Origin: Cordylochernes scorpioides
Taxonomy: Eukaryota; Arthropoda; Arachnida; Pseudoscorpiones; Chernetidae
DNA length: 64,000 nucleotides
Reading direction: 5' to 3'
Assembly: GCA_030710605.1 (NCBI GenBank)
Contig: CP092886.1
Coordinates: 48,151,794 to 48,215,793, forward strand
Position numbers and translations under genes: made by a program. The notes under the pieces were generated by a model. It made no database searches and had not been told where the DNA came from. It saw nothing but the letters and a program-made list of their open reading frames with translations. Positions 35,266 to 48,942 of this stretch are shown here, one piece after another (positions within the stretch are counted from its first letter, which is position 1; the number at the start of each line of letters is the position of its first letter).

Positions 35266-36129
35266 CCCCCCCCCCACCCGGCTCAAAGAAAGCCTTGCCC
35301 TTACATTCACAATGTCTTCACTAAAATTGAATCTTCAGTAATGATCCAAGGATATTAATTAGACTCAGGACCTCTCTAGACCAAAATATGTGTCCCCTGC
35401 TTCCTTCGTTGATAGAACATTGCTCCGTTACTACACGGTCAAGTTGTGTTGGTGTCACCAAGCTTGCTGCGGTTTGATCGCCCTTGTGATCTGTAATGAA
35501 TTCGAAACAAAGGCTGATCTTTTCGAATAGCGACCACACTTTTGAAACCTTTTCCCCTCAGTAATTACAGATACTGAATTTCCAGGAGGTTCTAAATACT
35601 CTGACTTTACTGGCTCTCTTCGTTTTATTAAAGAATATTGAATGGTTTATTAACAGTTTCGTCGAGCCAAAAAATTGTATTAAATTATATTGGGCATGAG
35701 ATTTTCTCGCCAATAGGCCTGAGACAAGGCCTATACCAATTGATGTCTAAAGAATATATTTTTGATGTTACAGAGATTATTTAACAGAGAAGAAGCTATC
35801 TATGCCAGTGATTGGTTGTCCACTCGTCTTCCGGCTTCTTTCTACAGCATCACTTTACGTCTTCTTTCGGCCATTTCAAAATCTTACGAACTATTTAAAC
35901 ATGACTAATAAAGTATTGAGAGCTAAAGCAACAGAGCGACTAGAGTGGCGAGTTTTATAAGAGTGCCTGTTTCTCATGACAAATTGTCAAAGAGTTTGCT
36001 ATTAGGCTATACATTATAGTGTTTAAATACGCTCCCATTCAAATCAAAATAAAATTTCTAAAAGTGAAATTTGAACATTTTTTGAAAATATAAATTTCCA
36101 AAACTACACTGAATATGAAAATATTGGAA

Positions 36130-36320
36130 AAGCACTGCTCATTAGTGGTGAACTCTCCAAGCCGTTTCGTCAATTTGACCTGCCAGAACGCTACAAGTAT
36201 TATGTACTACGGATAAGAAGCAATATGTAGACTTTATAAGCAAATAGCCTATGTGATATCTGTAGCGATCGGGTAGATCAACTTGGCGAAACCGCTTGGA
36301 GGGTTCTCCAGTAAGCTCCC
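36130..36320. mobile_element. MITE B, allelic copy of 13895-14085
   Basis: Same inverted ends around CCAAGCCGTTTCGTC and GGCGAAACCGCTTGG. Confidence 0.65.
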
Positions 36321-36600
36321 CTAATATTTGGTGAATGTTTAAAAAAATGTCTCTTTTTTAATAACTAGAACAAAATATTTAGCGTTCATCACGATAATAG
36401 ATTCACATTTTAAAAAGAAATTCCAGCAGAATTCTCCAAATGGTACGTGGCAACAATTAACTGGGCGAAGATAACGGTTGGCTATCTGAAGCGGAATTTC
36501 CATTCGGAGCTGCTCCCCCGCTTGCTTTCGGGGAAGAAAAATGAAGAGAACGTTCTTCAGATTAATGTGTTTCACAGAGTGACCTTGATCCTGGCACGGC

Positions 36601-36653
36601 TACAAATAGCGCTGGGCACTCGGGCCGGGCGTCAGTAGCGGCGTGCGGTAAGT
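36601..36653 (+). promoter_or_regulatory. Candidate promoter, allelic copy
   Basis: TACAAATA at 36601, GTCAGTAG at 36631 and the GTAAGT donor at 36648 are all conserved relative to 13558-13615. Confidence 0.4.
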
Positions 36654-37544
36654 TGCGGCTCAGCCACCCTCTCTCTCTTCAGGCCACATATTCTCTTGCT
36701 AGTAACCCTTGTACGCGCGACCTGATTTGAATACTTCTATATGATATTGATACTTTTAGCGCAATGATTTATGTACAATAAATCATTCAATTTCTCTATT
36801 TAATAACCTTTAGATATTTCTTCTGGGGGCCCATACGGGAGTTTTCTAACGAATTTCTCAATGATTGAGCTTTCGACAAATCTCGGTCTGTAGGTGTTAT
36901 AGAAACTTAAATAAACTTAAAATTAGTTCTGGAACCTGAGGATTCCAAAGTTGGAAATTTTTCTTAGAGAGTCTGAAAGTTACACCTCATAAAATGTTAA
37001 AATGTTAAGGCCGTGTGTCAGCATTTCATTATCAATTATTCAATAAATGGTTACGCGTGGCATCCAAATTTTGCGACATCTTCTCAACGATAACGTTCAG
37101 ATTCTTAGAAAATATTCCAACTTTGGAATTCTCGGCTTCCATAAGGAATTTAAAATTTCTGGAACGCCTACGGGTCGAGCCTTGTCGAAATTTCAATTAG
37201 TGAAACCCGTTTTAAAGCGACTTAAGATTTACACAAGGAATCAGAAAGTTCACTTTCACTGTAAATCTGCAGGTGTGCGTTGAAAAATGCGATAATGAAG
37301 ACAGAGTTGATATCTTTCTATAGAAAAAAGGCGTAACTGGATTTGTGAAGAGAGAGAAATCCCTCGAAATATTTTGAGAACAAATTTGTTTTTTTTTTAT
37401 CTCTTTCACATATCCAGGTAAGCTTTAACATATATATATATTAAAAATATGAGAGTAATATATGGCGCATTGATGTCTAAAATGCTCATATGAGTGATCA
37501 GGAGAGAGAGATATGTCTTTTGTTTTTAATATATATATATATTA

Positions 37545-37800
37545 AAATATTAAAAGGCATATTCTGACCAGGAGCATATGTGCTTTACAGATGGCAGAGC
37601 GCCAACAGCGAGAAACGCGTTCGTGGATGGCTTTTCTTGATTTATCAAGAAATTGGGTTGGCCAAATATCAGGGAACACTCTAAATCAATGTTTAGTTGA
37701 TTTCTGTTTCACCAGATAGCGCTCTGCCATCTGTAAAAACGTGTGCTCCTGGTCAGTATATACTTTTTTATTTTTAATATCAACACCTGACCCTTTTATT
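37545..37800. repeat. Fold-back element, allelic copy
   Basis: Matches 12331-12590. Confidence 0.65.
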
Positions 37801-38689
37801 TTTTTCTCTCTCTCTAATATCTTTTCATATATATATATACATGAAAAAATTGTTTTTTAAAAATAATTCTAATATATATATATATTCACTGGATCGTCTT
37901 TTGACTCTCCCGGGCAGTTGGCGTTTCTTGCGCTCCAGGGGCCTGGGTTATCCTTATTTCTCTCTCTTTTGACTCAAAAGTTTATATCGTTTTAAAGGCT
38001 TATTCGTTATGTGCAATAACTAACGTGATAATAATATAGGTTGTGGTTCAGACAAGCTCACTCAAGCTTGTTAAAATATAATGATTAGAACCTTTTTTTA
38101 AAACGCTTTTATTTAACTTGCTAATCTGTTTGTCTGCTCGTCTGTGAGTCCAAAAATATTGTTAGTGATTTTTTTATATAAGTGCAGAGCCACTTGAAGT
38201 CTAAAATTTGCTACACTTGTTTAAACCTAATGGTTAATCAAGTGACAAAGTTTCAGAATTCTAGGTGTTCGGGATTTGGCAAATTTTATTTTTACTTTTA
38301 AATATTATGATCGGTTTTTAATATACTTATAGGGCACCTATAAGCCTGGTTAAAGCCTGATTATTCGGTATGGAGAAGGTACGTGTTTGTATTTTGTTTT
38401 GTAAATATTTTTAATTTTGTATTTTTTTATATATTGATTTTATTTCTTTGACACACACACACAAAGTACAATATAACTTCGTAAGTTGTATGGAACTTTG
38501 ATTTAAGATTATTGGTAGCCCTCCCTTTGTTATTGTCTCCAGTACTAATCTTTCTGTTTAGCTCTTTATGATTTTTTCAGGCTATAACGGGTAAGATCCG
38601 GAAATTTCCCAAATAAATGTTTAAAATCGACCCGGTTTTGAATATTTCCACCATCATAGCGTTATAAACAACTACACGTTTTATAACTC

Positions 38690-38965
38690 GCAACTCTTTA
38701 TAAAATAAAAAGCTATTCCTACAGATTGTAATGATAATAATTGAAATGGGAGAGGGAATGGCTCTTCGGTGGTGAACCCTCCAAACGGTTTCGCCAGTTT
38801 AATCTCCAGATTTTCCCTCCCATTTCTAATTTTATTATTGCAGTATAAGGTCTGTAGAAATAGCTTTGGAGATTAAACTGACGAAACCGCTGGGAGATTC
38901 AGGACTGATTAGCCATGGCCTCCATTTCACTATAACCATTACATTATAAGGCTTGTGGAATTAGT
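38690..38965. mobile_element. MITE B, allelic copy of 11166-11415
   Basis: Same inverted repeat structure in the other orientation. Confidence 0.6.
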
Positions 38966-39404
38966 TTTTATAACAACAAAAAAGTAGTATTACAATTTAA
39001 ACATCAAAATTCCTTTTACTAAAATAAAAAATAAAAAATTTATCACTCAGCGTGTCAGAAAACTAACAAATAAAATTATTGTCATAACGGTGATATGACA
39101 TAATACTTGATTTACTTCCAAGCATTATATAAATGTCATTAATTGTTAAACATTAAATCGATTTAAAGGATTTGGCCTTGCAGGGGAACTTATATTTGTT
39201 CAGAAAAAGAAAATTCGGACAGAAAAAAGATTTTATTTTCCTGTAAAAAATAAATATCTTATAGTGACCAAAGGGTAATTTTATCAAAATAAATGAACAG
39301 ATCTATAATATATACGGCAGCTATTATAAATGTCTTTTCTCCAACATTGCTATGCGGAGATACAGAGAGCCTTCGTCCTTTGTCCAGAGAGATTTTGTCA
39401 CAAA

Positions 39405-39610
39405 TACACTTATGGAAAAAAATTAAGGAAGTGGTGTGTCTTTGATATCGCCGGTCGTCTATTTTTTTGAAGCAGACAAAGGCAATTATATTCACACTTG
39501 GTTATCTCGCGTGTCTTCAATAAAGGTCACTGTGTATCAAATAGCTTTCAGAGTTATTGTCTGAATCCTATTAAAAGTTACGACTTTCTTAAGTTTTGTC
39601 TATGAGTGTA
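39405..39610. mobile_element. MITE A, allelic copy of 10517-10721
   Basis: TACACTTATGG at 39405 and CTATGAGTGTA ending at 39610. Confidence 0.75.
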
Positions 39611-40064
39611 TGTCGTGTTCAGAATGATGATCCGATTTAAAAGTGTTTATCGTGTTTAGGAAATGCTTTAGCCATTCACAACCTACTCTAGTTATACAAT
39701 ATATGGCTATTCCATGGAGATTATAAAGAATATGTTCTTTTCATTGCATCACAAAAACTGGGAAATAAGAGAACTATGTCGAATGATTTATACTCTTTGG
39801 AAATATAAGACCCTGAAGTTAAGCATTCATAACGACTTAATTATTTTTATATGTTGAAATGTTTATTTAGTTTTCAAAATAGAGAGATTTTTGACTATAC
39901 CATTAATCTGTTTTCAATATGATAAAATCTTTATTAAGTAGGAACCTGTTGTACGACAGTTAAATTATGAAGAAAGAAGTCCTGAATTCTTCTTTATCGC
40001 AGTTCTCTGTTACGTAGGAACTTGTTTTAAGCAGCTAAAATTATGTAGTCCTTGGTTATTCTTT

Positions 40065-40186
40065 TTTAAACATGGAAACTTTCTCCTTGAATTATAAATA
40101 CTATAGAATAAAGCGTTAGGAGAAAATAATTTTTAATGTTTAATCTTTTTTAAAATTATTTTCTCCTAACGCTTTATTCTATAGTA
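40065..40186. mobile_element. 122-bp fold-back insertion, right haplotype only
   Basis: Flanked by a 13-bp duplication, TTGGTTATTCTTT, at 40052-40064 and 40187-40199. The other arm has a single copy and no insert near 10062-10074. Arms of about 35 bp (TACTATAGAATAAAGCG at 40099 and its complement ending at 40186) form a hairpin. It is the clearest case of a fold-back repeat of this window moving as an element. Confidence 0.85.
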
Positions 40187-40299
40187 TTGGTTATTCTTTA
40201 TCGCAGTTTTCTGTTAAGCGGTAACCTGTTCTATAAGTGACTAAAACTATGTAGTTCTGTATATTTCTTTATCGCGGAGTCAGCTCATAGATTAATCAT

Positions 40300-40600
40300 A
40301 GCGTGTGTCCATTCTATGCCGGCCACTCTCGTTCCATACATTCGCCTGGTGTGCGGTATCCCGGTATGCGTCCATGGCCTCCACCTTTGTCCCGTGGGCT
40401 GTCTCCAACCCGCTCGGTGCTAAGACCTACCCTGCCTCTGCTTCTTGCTGCTCACGTGCGGGAAGTGCCTCACCACTCTCGCCCCACGGCTACGACTGAA
40501 CAGTTCATTCACACGTCGGCTTACTCGGGGTTACGACATATATGCATGTGTGTATGTGGGTTAAAAATAGTGGGGGGGGGGGGGGGGGGGGGGGGGAATA
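40300..40600. other. GC-rich island, allelic copy
   Basis: Matches 9655-9965 but with a G run of about 25. Small indels change every open frame between the copies, which argues against coding. Confidence 0.4.
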
Positions 40601-41426
40601 ACGAAAGAGAGAGGATGAATTATTTAGAATTCATTATATATATAATGCATTTTCCAAACATGCTACTGTATCTTTGTCATCAACCCGAATCCGACAATTC
40701 ACCCTTAGTTTAGCATGTATTTTTACGGGAGTGGGAGCATTTATTTTCATCGATCAATATACTTCAAGAACTATTTCATCTACCTTTAGTCTTGTTGCCG
40801 TTTGTCTGAAGTTTTTTTTAAATTATACTAGAGAATTTGTATTTTAAGCAGACCCTGTCATAAGCGGGAACCTGTAATCAATAATCAATCTATTTTGGCT
40901 CATTTGAGTGGCCACTTAGAACAGGGTTTGCTCTACATTTTCTCTTTTTGTTTACATATAAAGCAAATAAATTTATATTTCATTTCAATAGGATGTTTTA
41001 TTCGAGTACATACATTCGCCGTTCTTCATTTTAATGAATTTACCTTGGGTTAATATAATTCATTCACTTCTACACTCTTTGGAATACTTCAACAATCTGA
41101 ATGCCTGATATTTCATCTAGGACTGTGTGGGGTTTCTATATAAATTATAATTATTTTTTTTACTAGAAATCCCAAGTCCTAGGAAGAAATATATATTGAA
41201 AGAGGCCCCTCTCCTTTAACAATACCTTTCTTACCACCCCAGTACAAAACGTACAGTTGGTATTGAGGAATATGTACTACCAGCTTTATTAGAATGATAG
41301 ACCAAATGCCTTGTTTAAGCGCAATTTTAAAGAAAGATGTGCCCCTTTCTATACATGAAAACTATCCTTCCGCAATCTTGCATTATATATATATATAGTC
41401 CTGTTGAATATCATTTATATAATATA

Positions 41427-41612
41427 AGCTTGTCTCAAAAGTTCATGTTTTTCTTAAAACGTTGTTTTTCTTATTACTTGACGAATAAAACTATTACGAC
41501 GAATACATAATACAATTACTTTATTCATAATACAAATACATTATACATAACGGCGAATAAAATTGGTATTTCAATTTTTTGCAAGTGTTTACGAACTTTT
41601 GGGACAACCTTG
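41427..41612. mobile_element. MITE C, allelic copy of 8664-8851
   Basis: GCTTGTCTCAAAAGTTC at 41429 and ACTTTTGGGACAACC near 41595. Confidence 0.7.
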
Positions 41613-42559
41613 TAATTTGAAAACCATATCCGCACGCAAATCAGAATTGTATAAAACGAAGACTAAAAGTAGTTAACGGAATGTTTGTTTGCAGGTTCCA
41701 ACCATGGGGCCACTTCAAATAAGTGAGTAGTTAATTGCTATTTATTCAAAATCTAGGAAGCTAGAAATGAGAATGGTTTTCAACACTTATATATAATATT
41801 GCGACGTGTGTTAACATTATCATGCGTTAACCAGGCGTTTAAAAGACTATCTTCATCAGAGGATTGTGTATCAGTCCCTTTATAAAAGTGGCAGAGTCTT
41901 CGAGGGTTAACAATAAATGAAGTAATATTTGTTAATGTGGCACAATTTCTCAACTACCATATAATTTTCACATTTCAATTATAAAAAAATGAATCTGCTA
42001 ATAGAAGGTTTTGAGAAGTTCACATGATCAGGATTTAAAATTTCATCACATATACATGTATTTTTTTAAAAATAGAGCCATCCATAAATGAATCTTTATT
42101 GGATCAAAATAGGCGTTATTGTTAATATTCAAAATATTCACACCCTAATTTACAAAATTTATTTTGTTCATAATATAAATATATATGTGATATGATACTG
42201 TCGACTCTTCTGTGATGAGGTATCCTGTCGACTCTCGCTATAAGCTGTGGTAACCGGGGGTCAAACCTGTAGTAACCGAGAGGGACAGTCAGGGCGTGGA
42301 GAGTTTTCCAGTACCTCTCTGCACTTTGGAAGACCTTTAACAGTTTTCACAGAGTAGAAGGCAGTCGTGGTCGAGGCAGAGTGGAAAGCTTGGGAATGTC
42401 CACACACACAAAACGAAGAGACACACCTGTAGTAGGAAAGTTCCATGAACAGATAGGAGTCGAGCTAAGAGCAAGATGGAGTTAGATGAGTCTTACTGTT
42501 TTACATGGTCGATGAGGTGGACCTGGCTGCAACCAACAAGGGCTCACGCCGACGGTGAA

Positions 42560-42610
42560 GTGACTGACTGAGTAGGGCTAAAACCGAGGTTTTTTATATA
42601 CCATTCCCGA
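42560..42610 (-). promoter_or_regulatory. Candidate TATA/initiator promoter, allelic copy
   Basis: The TATATAAAAAA and TCAGTCAGTCAC arrangement of 7670-7735 is conserved on the minus strand. Confidence 0.4.
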
Positions 42611-43049
42611 GGAGGGGGGGGGGGGGTTGGACTTTGAACGTCTGCGGCATTCTGCACCCTTTGACCTCGATGGCAACGACTTGCCAGGGTTGTTGGATTT
42701 CTCTCTCGATTTTAGACATTTTTGAACTTCTCAATCTTGCTTTAACTCAGCTCTTAATCTATTACATAGTTTTATTTATTCATCCTCAGTTTGTACAAAG
42801 TACATTACATATGGTGATGCAATGACACATGTCAATCATGCGTATAATTATTTATAGATGTGTTTCTATATACAACATTACAATCTTGTTATAAGTATTA
42901 AACAATATAGGGTTGTTGGTTTAAATTACCATATATATATCAATTTTTTTCTCCCTATTGAATATATATATATATATATATATAAGCAAAAATATTTGTT
43001 AAACTTAATTCTATTGACGTTATGTGGTGCCGAGTTTGTTGTTGACACA

Positions 43050-43300
43050 CATTAATATGTTATAAAATGTTATAATACCTTGAAAAGGGTTGGCGTTCAG
43101 CCAACTGAAATATTGGTAAAATAAATGATATTTTGATCCAAATATATGCCTTTTTAACTAAATATTTATTTATGGATTGCTCTATTTTCAAAATACATTA
43201 ATATGTTATAATACCTTGAAAAAGGGGAGCGTTTAGCCAGCTGAAATATTTTTTAAAATGTAAAATAAATGATATTTTGATTCAATATATGCCTTTTAAA
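43050..43300 (+). mobile_element. Tandem PLE-tail repeats, allelic copy
   Basis: Matches 7010-7240. Confidence 0.6.
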
Positions 43301-46300
43301 TTAAATATGCATGTATATGTAGGTATTCATAAATAATACATTTCCAAGTACATCGGTTATATTGATATGAGATTCATCTTTCCTGTTTTAATTCCTAATG
43401 AATTTTTCAATAACAATTTTATGAATATCATTTAAAGTTACGAATATCACTTTCAACTTGGTATTTCAATTTCTTCTTATATAGAAATAAATATATTAAT
43501 TTATAAAATAGATGAAAACTTAAACAAAAAATTAAGATTAAAAAATGGAATAATTTCTCTCGCCATCAAACAAAAGTAATTTCTTTTTTCAAATTCGAAT
43601 TATTATTTATAATAAAATGCTCACACATCTGTTTTATTTGTCAAATTTACCTCATAACAAGCTATTTTTCATATTTCGCCTAAAAGGTTTATAATTATTT
43701 GATAGTAAATGAGCAGGATTTGTTTGTTAGAGAGTACGGCATTGTGCAGAGGTGAACTAATAGAGAGAATCAAATAAGTAACCCACGCAAAGCAATATTT
43801 ACAAATCTGAGGCAAATATTTAATTCAAGGCAACTTCAGGTACAATATTCTTGCAATTTCTGAACAGGATAACATTACAATCTTTTAACATAATGAAAAG
43901 AAGAACATGTTTCACATTCGTATAGTATACATAAAATCTAGGTATATTTATTTGTATTTATTTCATTAGTTGGTTGTAAATTCAAGCATGATTTTAGTTA
44001 CTTTCCTTTCTTTTCTTCTTTAAACTCTACTCAAACCATGTAATTATTAAATTGTTTATGTAATATAGTATCTTAGTGTTGTTTCTTGACGCAAGCATCC
44101 CTTGTGGGGATTTCGCGTCTTATTTGATAATAAATAAATATATAATATTAATGTAGTCAAACAACTGTTCCAAAAAAAAATTCAATAACTTGTTTATAGT
44201 GGAATTTCTAGACCATGAAAAATTTTCTGCAGCAACTTGCATAATTTATCGCAATATTTTAATCTACAAAGCTTGCAATAAACGTCACCAATTAATTTTA
44301 TCAAGAAATGTTGGAAACTTGTAAATGAGATATTGAAACCCCTAAAAAAACAATGATAATCAAGTAAAATCAGTAAAATTTTCAGCATAAAAAATACCAA
44401 AGTCTATGTAAATACATTTTATATTGAAATATATAATGTTCTTAAAATTTTTCTTATATATAGTCTGGTTTATTCTGCCAATTTGTTCATCATTTTAGAA
44501 GAAGAAAGTATTCTTTTAAAATACTAAAGAAGTTGCATCTCATTAAACATAGCTGAAAATATTGAAAGTGTAAATATCTTTATCAGGATATATAATACCT
44601 TATAATCATAAATATAGAAAAATGAAAATTGTACATATTTTTAAAGTAAATTCAATCAATTGTTAAATTATAAAATAATTTTTAAAATGTGAATTTTATT
44701 ATAATCATTAAAAAGATGAAGAAATGGACGAAAAGAACATTTTACAAGAATTACCCGGGAATGCGACTATCGGATTGTCGCAGAAACATTCCTAACATAA
44801 ATCTAAGACACAATAACATAAATTATTGTTCCAACTGTAAAACCCTATGCTGTTATTAGAAAATCACATATTTCAGTTATGATTTTGTAAAAGACAGGCA
44901 CCAACAAGGGAGTTTATCCTAAGAAATGCTACACCGTGGTCTGAAATAACACTCCATTATTTTTCAGAGCTTCAGCAGAAGTTTGGTCGCAGCAGATGGG
45001 CAAGCTCTAGAACTTGGTATGTCTTCTAACACAGCTCCAACAATGCCGAATCTTGTTTCCATGAAAAAACATTTTTCTCTGTGAATTTTATTATAAATCA
45101 AAAGATTGCTATAAATTGTCTAACCACTTAAAATATGATGCAGAAAAATGTTGGATAATGCTTCAAGCATTTAAAAAATCAGATACATATTATTAAAAGT
45201 AATTCATAAATATCTCGAACAAATAATTTTGTAAAATTTGACATATTTGACAAACATAAATATTATAAAGTTTTATGACGATATTGATATTTCCCAATGA
45301 TATTTAGTTGAGTCTACATGCATATTCATCTCTTTGTTTGAGATGATTTGGTCGCTCGCCTCCTCTGAAATATTCCATGCGCAGGCAGGAGACCTTCATA
45401 TTATACATGTAGGAAGTTGGTGAACGCAGCAATTGTCTGCAACTACTGAAATTAAAAAGTTGTCCACATTTAGTACTATCTCTATACTTGGAAAACGTCT
45501 TGGATTGACCTGTCTCATCAGTAGTGGATCGAGAGGCATTGCCAGTTTAGCTCCCTGACTTCTTCTCTTGACCAGAAATGGCTGAGGAACTAGAGGCTTT
45601 CCAATACTTTCGTTCCCAGAGGAAAAATAATGGAAATAAAGGAATAGATACTTTTGAGAGTGATTAACAAATAACACGCTATATCATATTATAATATAAA
45701 TACATATTTATAAAACCTCTTGATAGGCAAAAAAAGTCGGATTAAGTGTTAATATATAAATGAGGTTAAATTGCATAGTTTTTATTTTTACTTTTAATCA
45801 TAACATCCTGAAAGGTTCACATAAAATATTTTAATAAAAATTTACAATTATTGAATTGAAATATTGTGAATTGTAAGGAAAGGGTTTAATAATTTGGTTC
45901 AAAATAGAATATTTTTATTATAGAATACCTTTGAGTATAAATATTCTAATTACAATTTTCACATTCTATATTTAAAAAATATTCTCTGATTTATTCAAAG
46001 ACGACCAAAGAGAGCGAATACTTATCGAATATTATAGATAGAAACGCAGCAAACTTCGAAGTTTTCATGGTTGATCTATCTCTACTTGATCATAAAAGTC
46101 ACCAACCTACAATAATGATTTCCTTCACACCGAATAGTGAAAATCTTCTCAGAACCTGTCACTAATTTAAAAAATGCATTCCTATTTATAGACTTGTCAC
46201 GAAACATATAATGAATTATTTAGTAAGGAAAAAAAAAAAACATTTCGAGTTTAAATACCTAAAAGGTTAAATAAAATTACTGATTATGAAAATCACTAAA

Positions 46301-46574
46301 TTCTTATAAATAATTTGAGTTGATATTTAAAATAACTGTAGCGCAAATGATTTCATATACGACCAAATTGTATGTGGCCAGAAAGGAGACATTGCAGAAA
46401 CTCAACTAACTGGTGATTTTATTTTCCATTGAATTTTCCAGTTGATGATTTAATAATTTCCCGATATATAGCAGTGACCATTAGCAACTTCCAGCTTCAT
46501 CATCTGGAGGTGCATTTTCAATATATCATGCTGATCTCCTCTATAACAAATATGTTCAAACAATACAAGAGTGA

Positions 46575-47045
46575 AATTGTGCTGGGACCAAGTTGATAAA
46601 TTAAGATAAAATCATCTCCTGGTCGTGTAACTGAAAGTTGCTGATGGCTTGCGCCATCTGTCGAAGTAATCATCAACAAATCTCTGATTTTTAAAAATTA
46701 TTCCAGAATATTGGCAAATACCTATTCTCCGTTAATCTAGAAAAGAGCCAAAACGTACGCCCTTCAGCCTATTATCGCTTGTCAGCATGGTGCAAGCTGT
46801 ACCTCAACGACCAAAAAATCTGATTCTTTGAGGTTTCCTGAAAAATTAAGGAATGGGTATTTAAAACCATAAATTGCCGAGAACGCTAAAGTGAAATTGT
46901 ACTGGGATAAGGTTTTTATTTGGTTGTTGAGGTACTGCCTGCACCACGTTGACGAGGGCCAACAGTCTGAAACGCATGGTGATTGGCTTTTCGTGATTAA
47001 CGAATAAAATATATTTAGTCCATATTCTGGAATAATTAAAAATCA
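46575..47045. mobile_element. Head-to-head hammerhead-type repeats, allelic copy
   Basis: Matches 3243-3720. TTGACGA near 46949 is followed by a stem and GAAACGC, and CTGACAA lies on the minus strand near 46785. Confidence 0.6.
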
Positions 47046-48789
47046 AAGATTAGTTGATTTTATTACAGTATATGGGGAAAGCCATCAGAAGCTTGTAAGA
47101 TCATGTCTTTTTCTTAAAATATGTCAATTTTGGTAAGTTACGGCAGCTTGTATCATGATACATTGTGAATAGTGATATTCGACAAAGGAGGTGAGGTTGT
47201 GCACAGCATGCGATAATATATATATTTTTTATTTTCATGAATGTGTGCACAAGAATCATAGAAGTTCATAGTTTTACTTTTTTAAATAAGAACAATTAGT
47301 TGTTGAACAAAGCGTATCTTTTATTTTGAAGGGATGAAAACTTTCAACCAAATATGTTCTTTTACCAGCTTATAGCTAGGATGAAAGGAGAAAAAATGGA
47401 AACATTGACTGGGTTATTATTCATCGCACAAAATAGCTAAATTTATTGCTATCCTTTGTCTTATTCGGGCTTTAGGCAAACGACTATGTTGGTTTTTGAG
47501 CACGGTCAAAAGCACGTATGGAGATTTTGCTACCACATAGTGCGGCGTCGATTACTTGGAGTCCCAAATCCTGACATTATGAAAATGTGACCCAACATAG
47601 TGGCATTAACGTCCGTACACCGATGATCACCCTGTAATTGACGTTACGCGATATTAAGACCGATCCCTTTTTTAAATGTATTGACCTTATTGGCAGGATA
47701 GGATAAGGGCACAGAGATCATATATTCATCTCCAATATAGTTTTATGCTAAACAACGGCTCCTTATATACATTGTTCATATATCCTATATCCTCTCTATT
47801 TGACATTATTTATTGCGATTTTGGGCCAGTACACATGTGTAGGTACCACGCGAGGTCCACTCTCCAATCACAACGACTGGAGAAGACACAACGCTTCACG
47901 TGGCGTGTCACATGGTGACTAGATTATCCTGGCATCTCGAATTCATAGAAGCGCGGTCTTTCTCGATCTTATAAAAATTCGAATATTGTTGCCTGCCGAG
48001 AGAACCAGTCTTTCTTATCGTCCCGTATTAGACTCTCCCGGTCACTTCTATTTGCATACAACGTTTGAGAGCATAAACATGTACATTGCTCTGTTGAATT
48101 CTTGCATACCTCTTGTAAAATTCTTGTCAACATATCTACCTCTGGGGTACTTCATCTCTACTTCCAGTCTACTTCTAACTTATTTAATTCATTTTCGCGA
48201 TCTGCTGTGTGCTTCAAAACAAAACACACAAAAAAAAAAAAACTCGTAAAAGATGGACGATTGGTCCATCGAAACATTGGATTGATTAAAAATATTATTA
48301 AAATCCAAAATAAGCCTTTTTACAAAATATTTAATTATGTGTTTGAAGCAAAAATTATTTATATACAGAGACAAACTACAGACAAGAACTCCTGTAGCAG
48401 TCTTGAGATCAGATATTTACTGACTGAGTGTCTTACTACTTTTTTAAGAACGTACATTAAACAACATTATAATCACTGCAGATTTAGATGCATCTGGAGG
48501 AAGTTGTCCAGATATTCTTAATCGATTTTAAATTATTTGAAACCTGTGTGATATGAACTACCTGACACCGATTTTTCACTTTGAATTACCTTTGGGAGAC
48601 TTGAAGTAAAAGATTTTCTTGAAAATTATGTTATGAAAAACCTATGTGATATATTTCATATTTAGTAATGCATTGAAATCAAGTAAATTCAATGTATATA
48701 TATTGAAAATATTCAAAAAAATGTAAAAGTATTTGGTTAAGCAACGTTTTCATGATTCAAGACAAAATTGTAAAAAAAGTGTTTTTTTT

Positions 48790-48842
48790 TTCTTATCCCT
48801 AGTACACGTGGTACAGGCCATGATAATCATGGTGGGTAGAAG
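48790..48842 (-). mobile_element. SINE fragment at contig end
   Basis: The 3' end of the SINE, allelic to 1341-1393, after which the contig stops. A break inside a high-copy repeat is a common reason for contig termination. Confidence 0.85.
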
Positions 48843-48942
48843 NNNNNNNNNNNNNNNNNNNNNNNNNNNNNNNNNNNNNNNNNNNNNNNNNNNNNNNNNN
48901 NNNNNNNNNNNNNNNNNNNNNNNNNNNNNNNNNNNNNNNNNN
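48843..48942. other. Assembly gap, 100 N
   Basis: Second 100-N scaffold join. It separates the probable haplotig from the contig carrying the chitin-binding gene and cuts off that gene's 3' end. Confidence 0.98.

Larger units (their letters stand above)
26004..48842 (-). repeat. Right arm of inverted duplication (probable haplotig)
   Basis: A whole contig equal to the reverse complement of 1341-22980. It is about 1.2 kb longer because of extra insertions at 27093-27412, 28915-29090, 32085-32390, 34868-35265 and 40065-40186, and it lacks the left-only insertions at 2392-2510 and 12690-12780. Both ends lie at 100-N gaps and both map inside contig 1. Regions not listed separately below match the left-arm entries. 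Confidence 0.95.

Noticed and set aside
1341-48842. True giant palindrome or amplified hairpin chromosome structure
   Set aside because: The arm limits coincide with assembly gaps and the arms differ like alleles. Not excluded without reads, but less likely than a misplaced haplotig.
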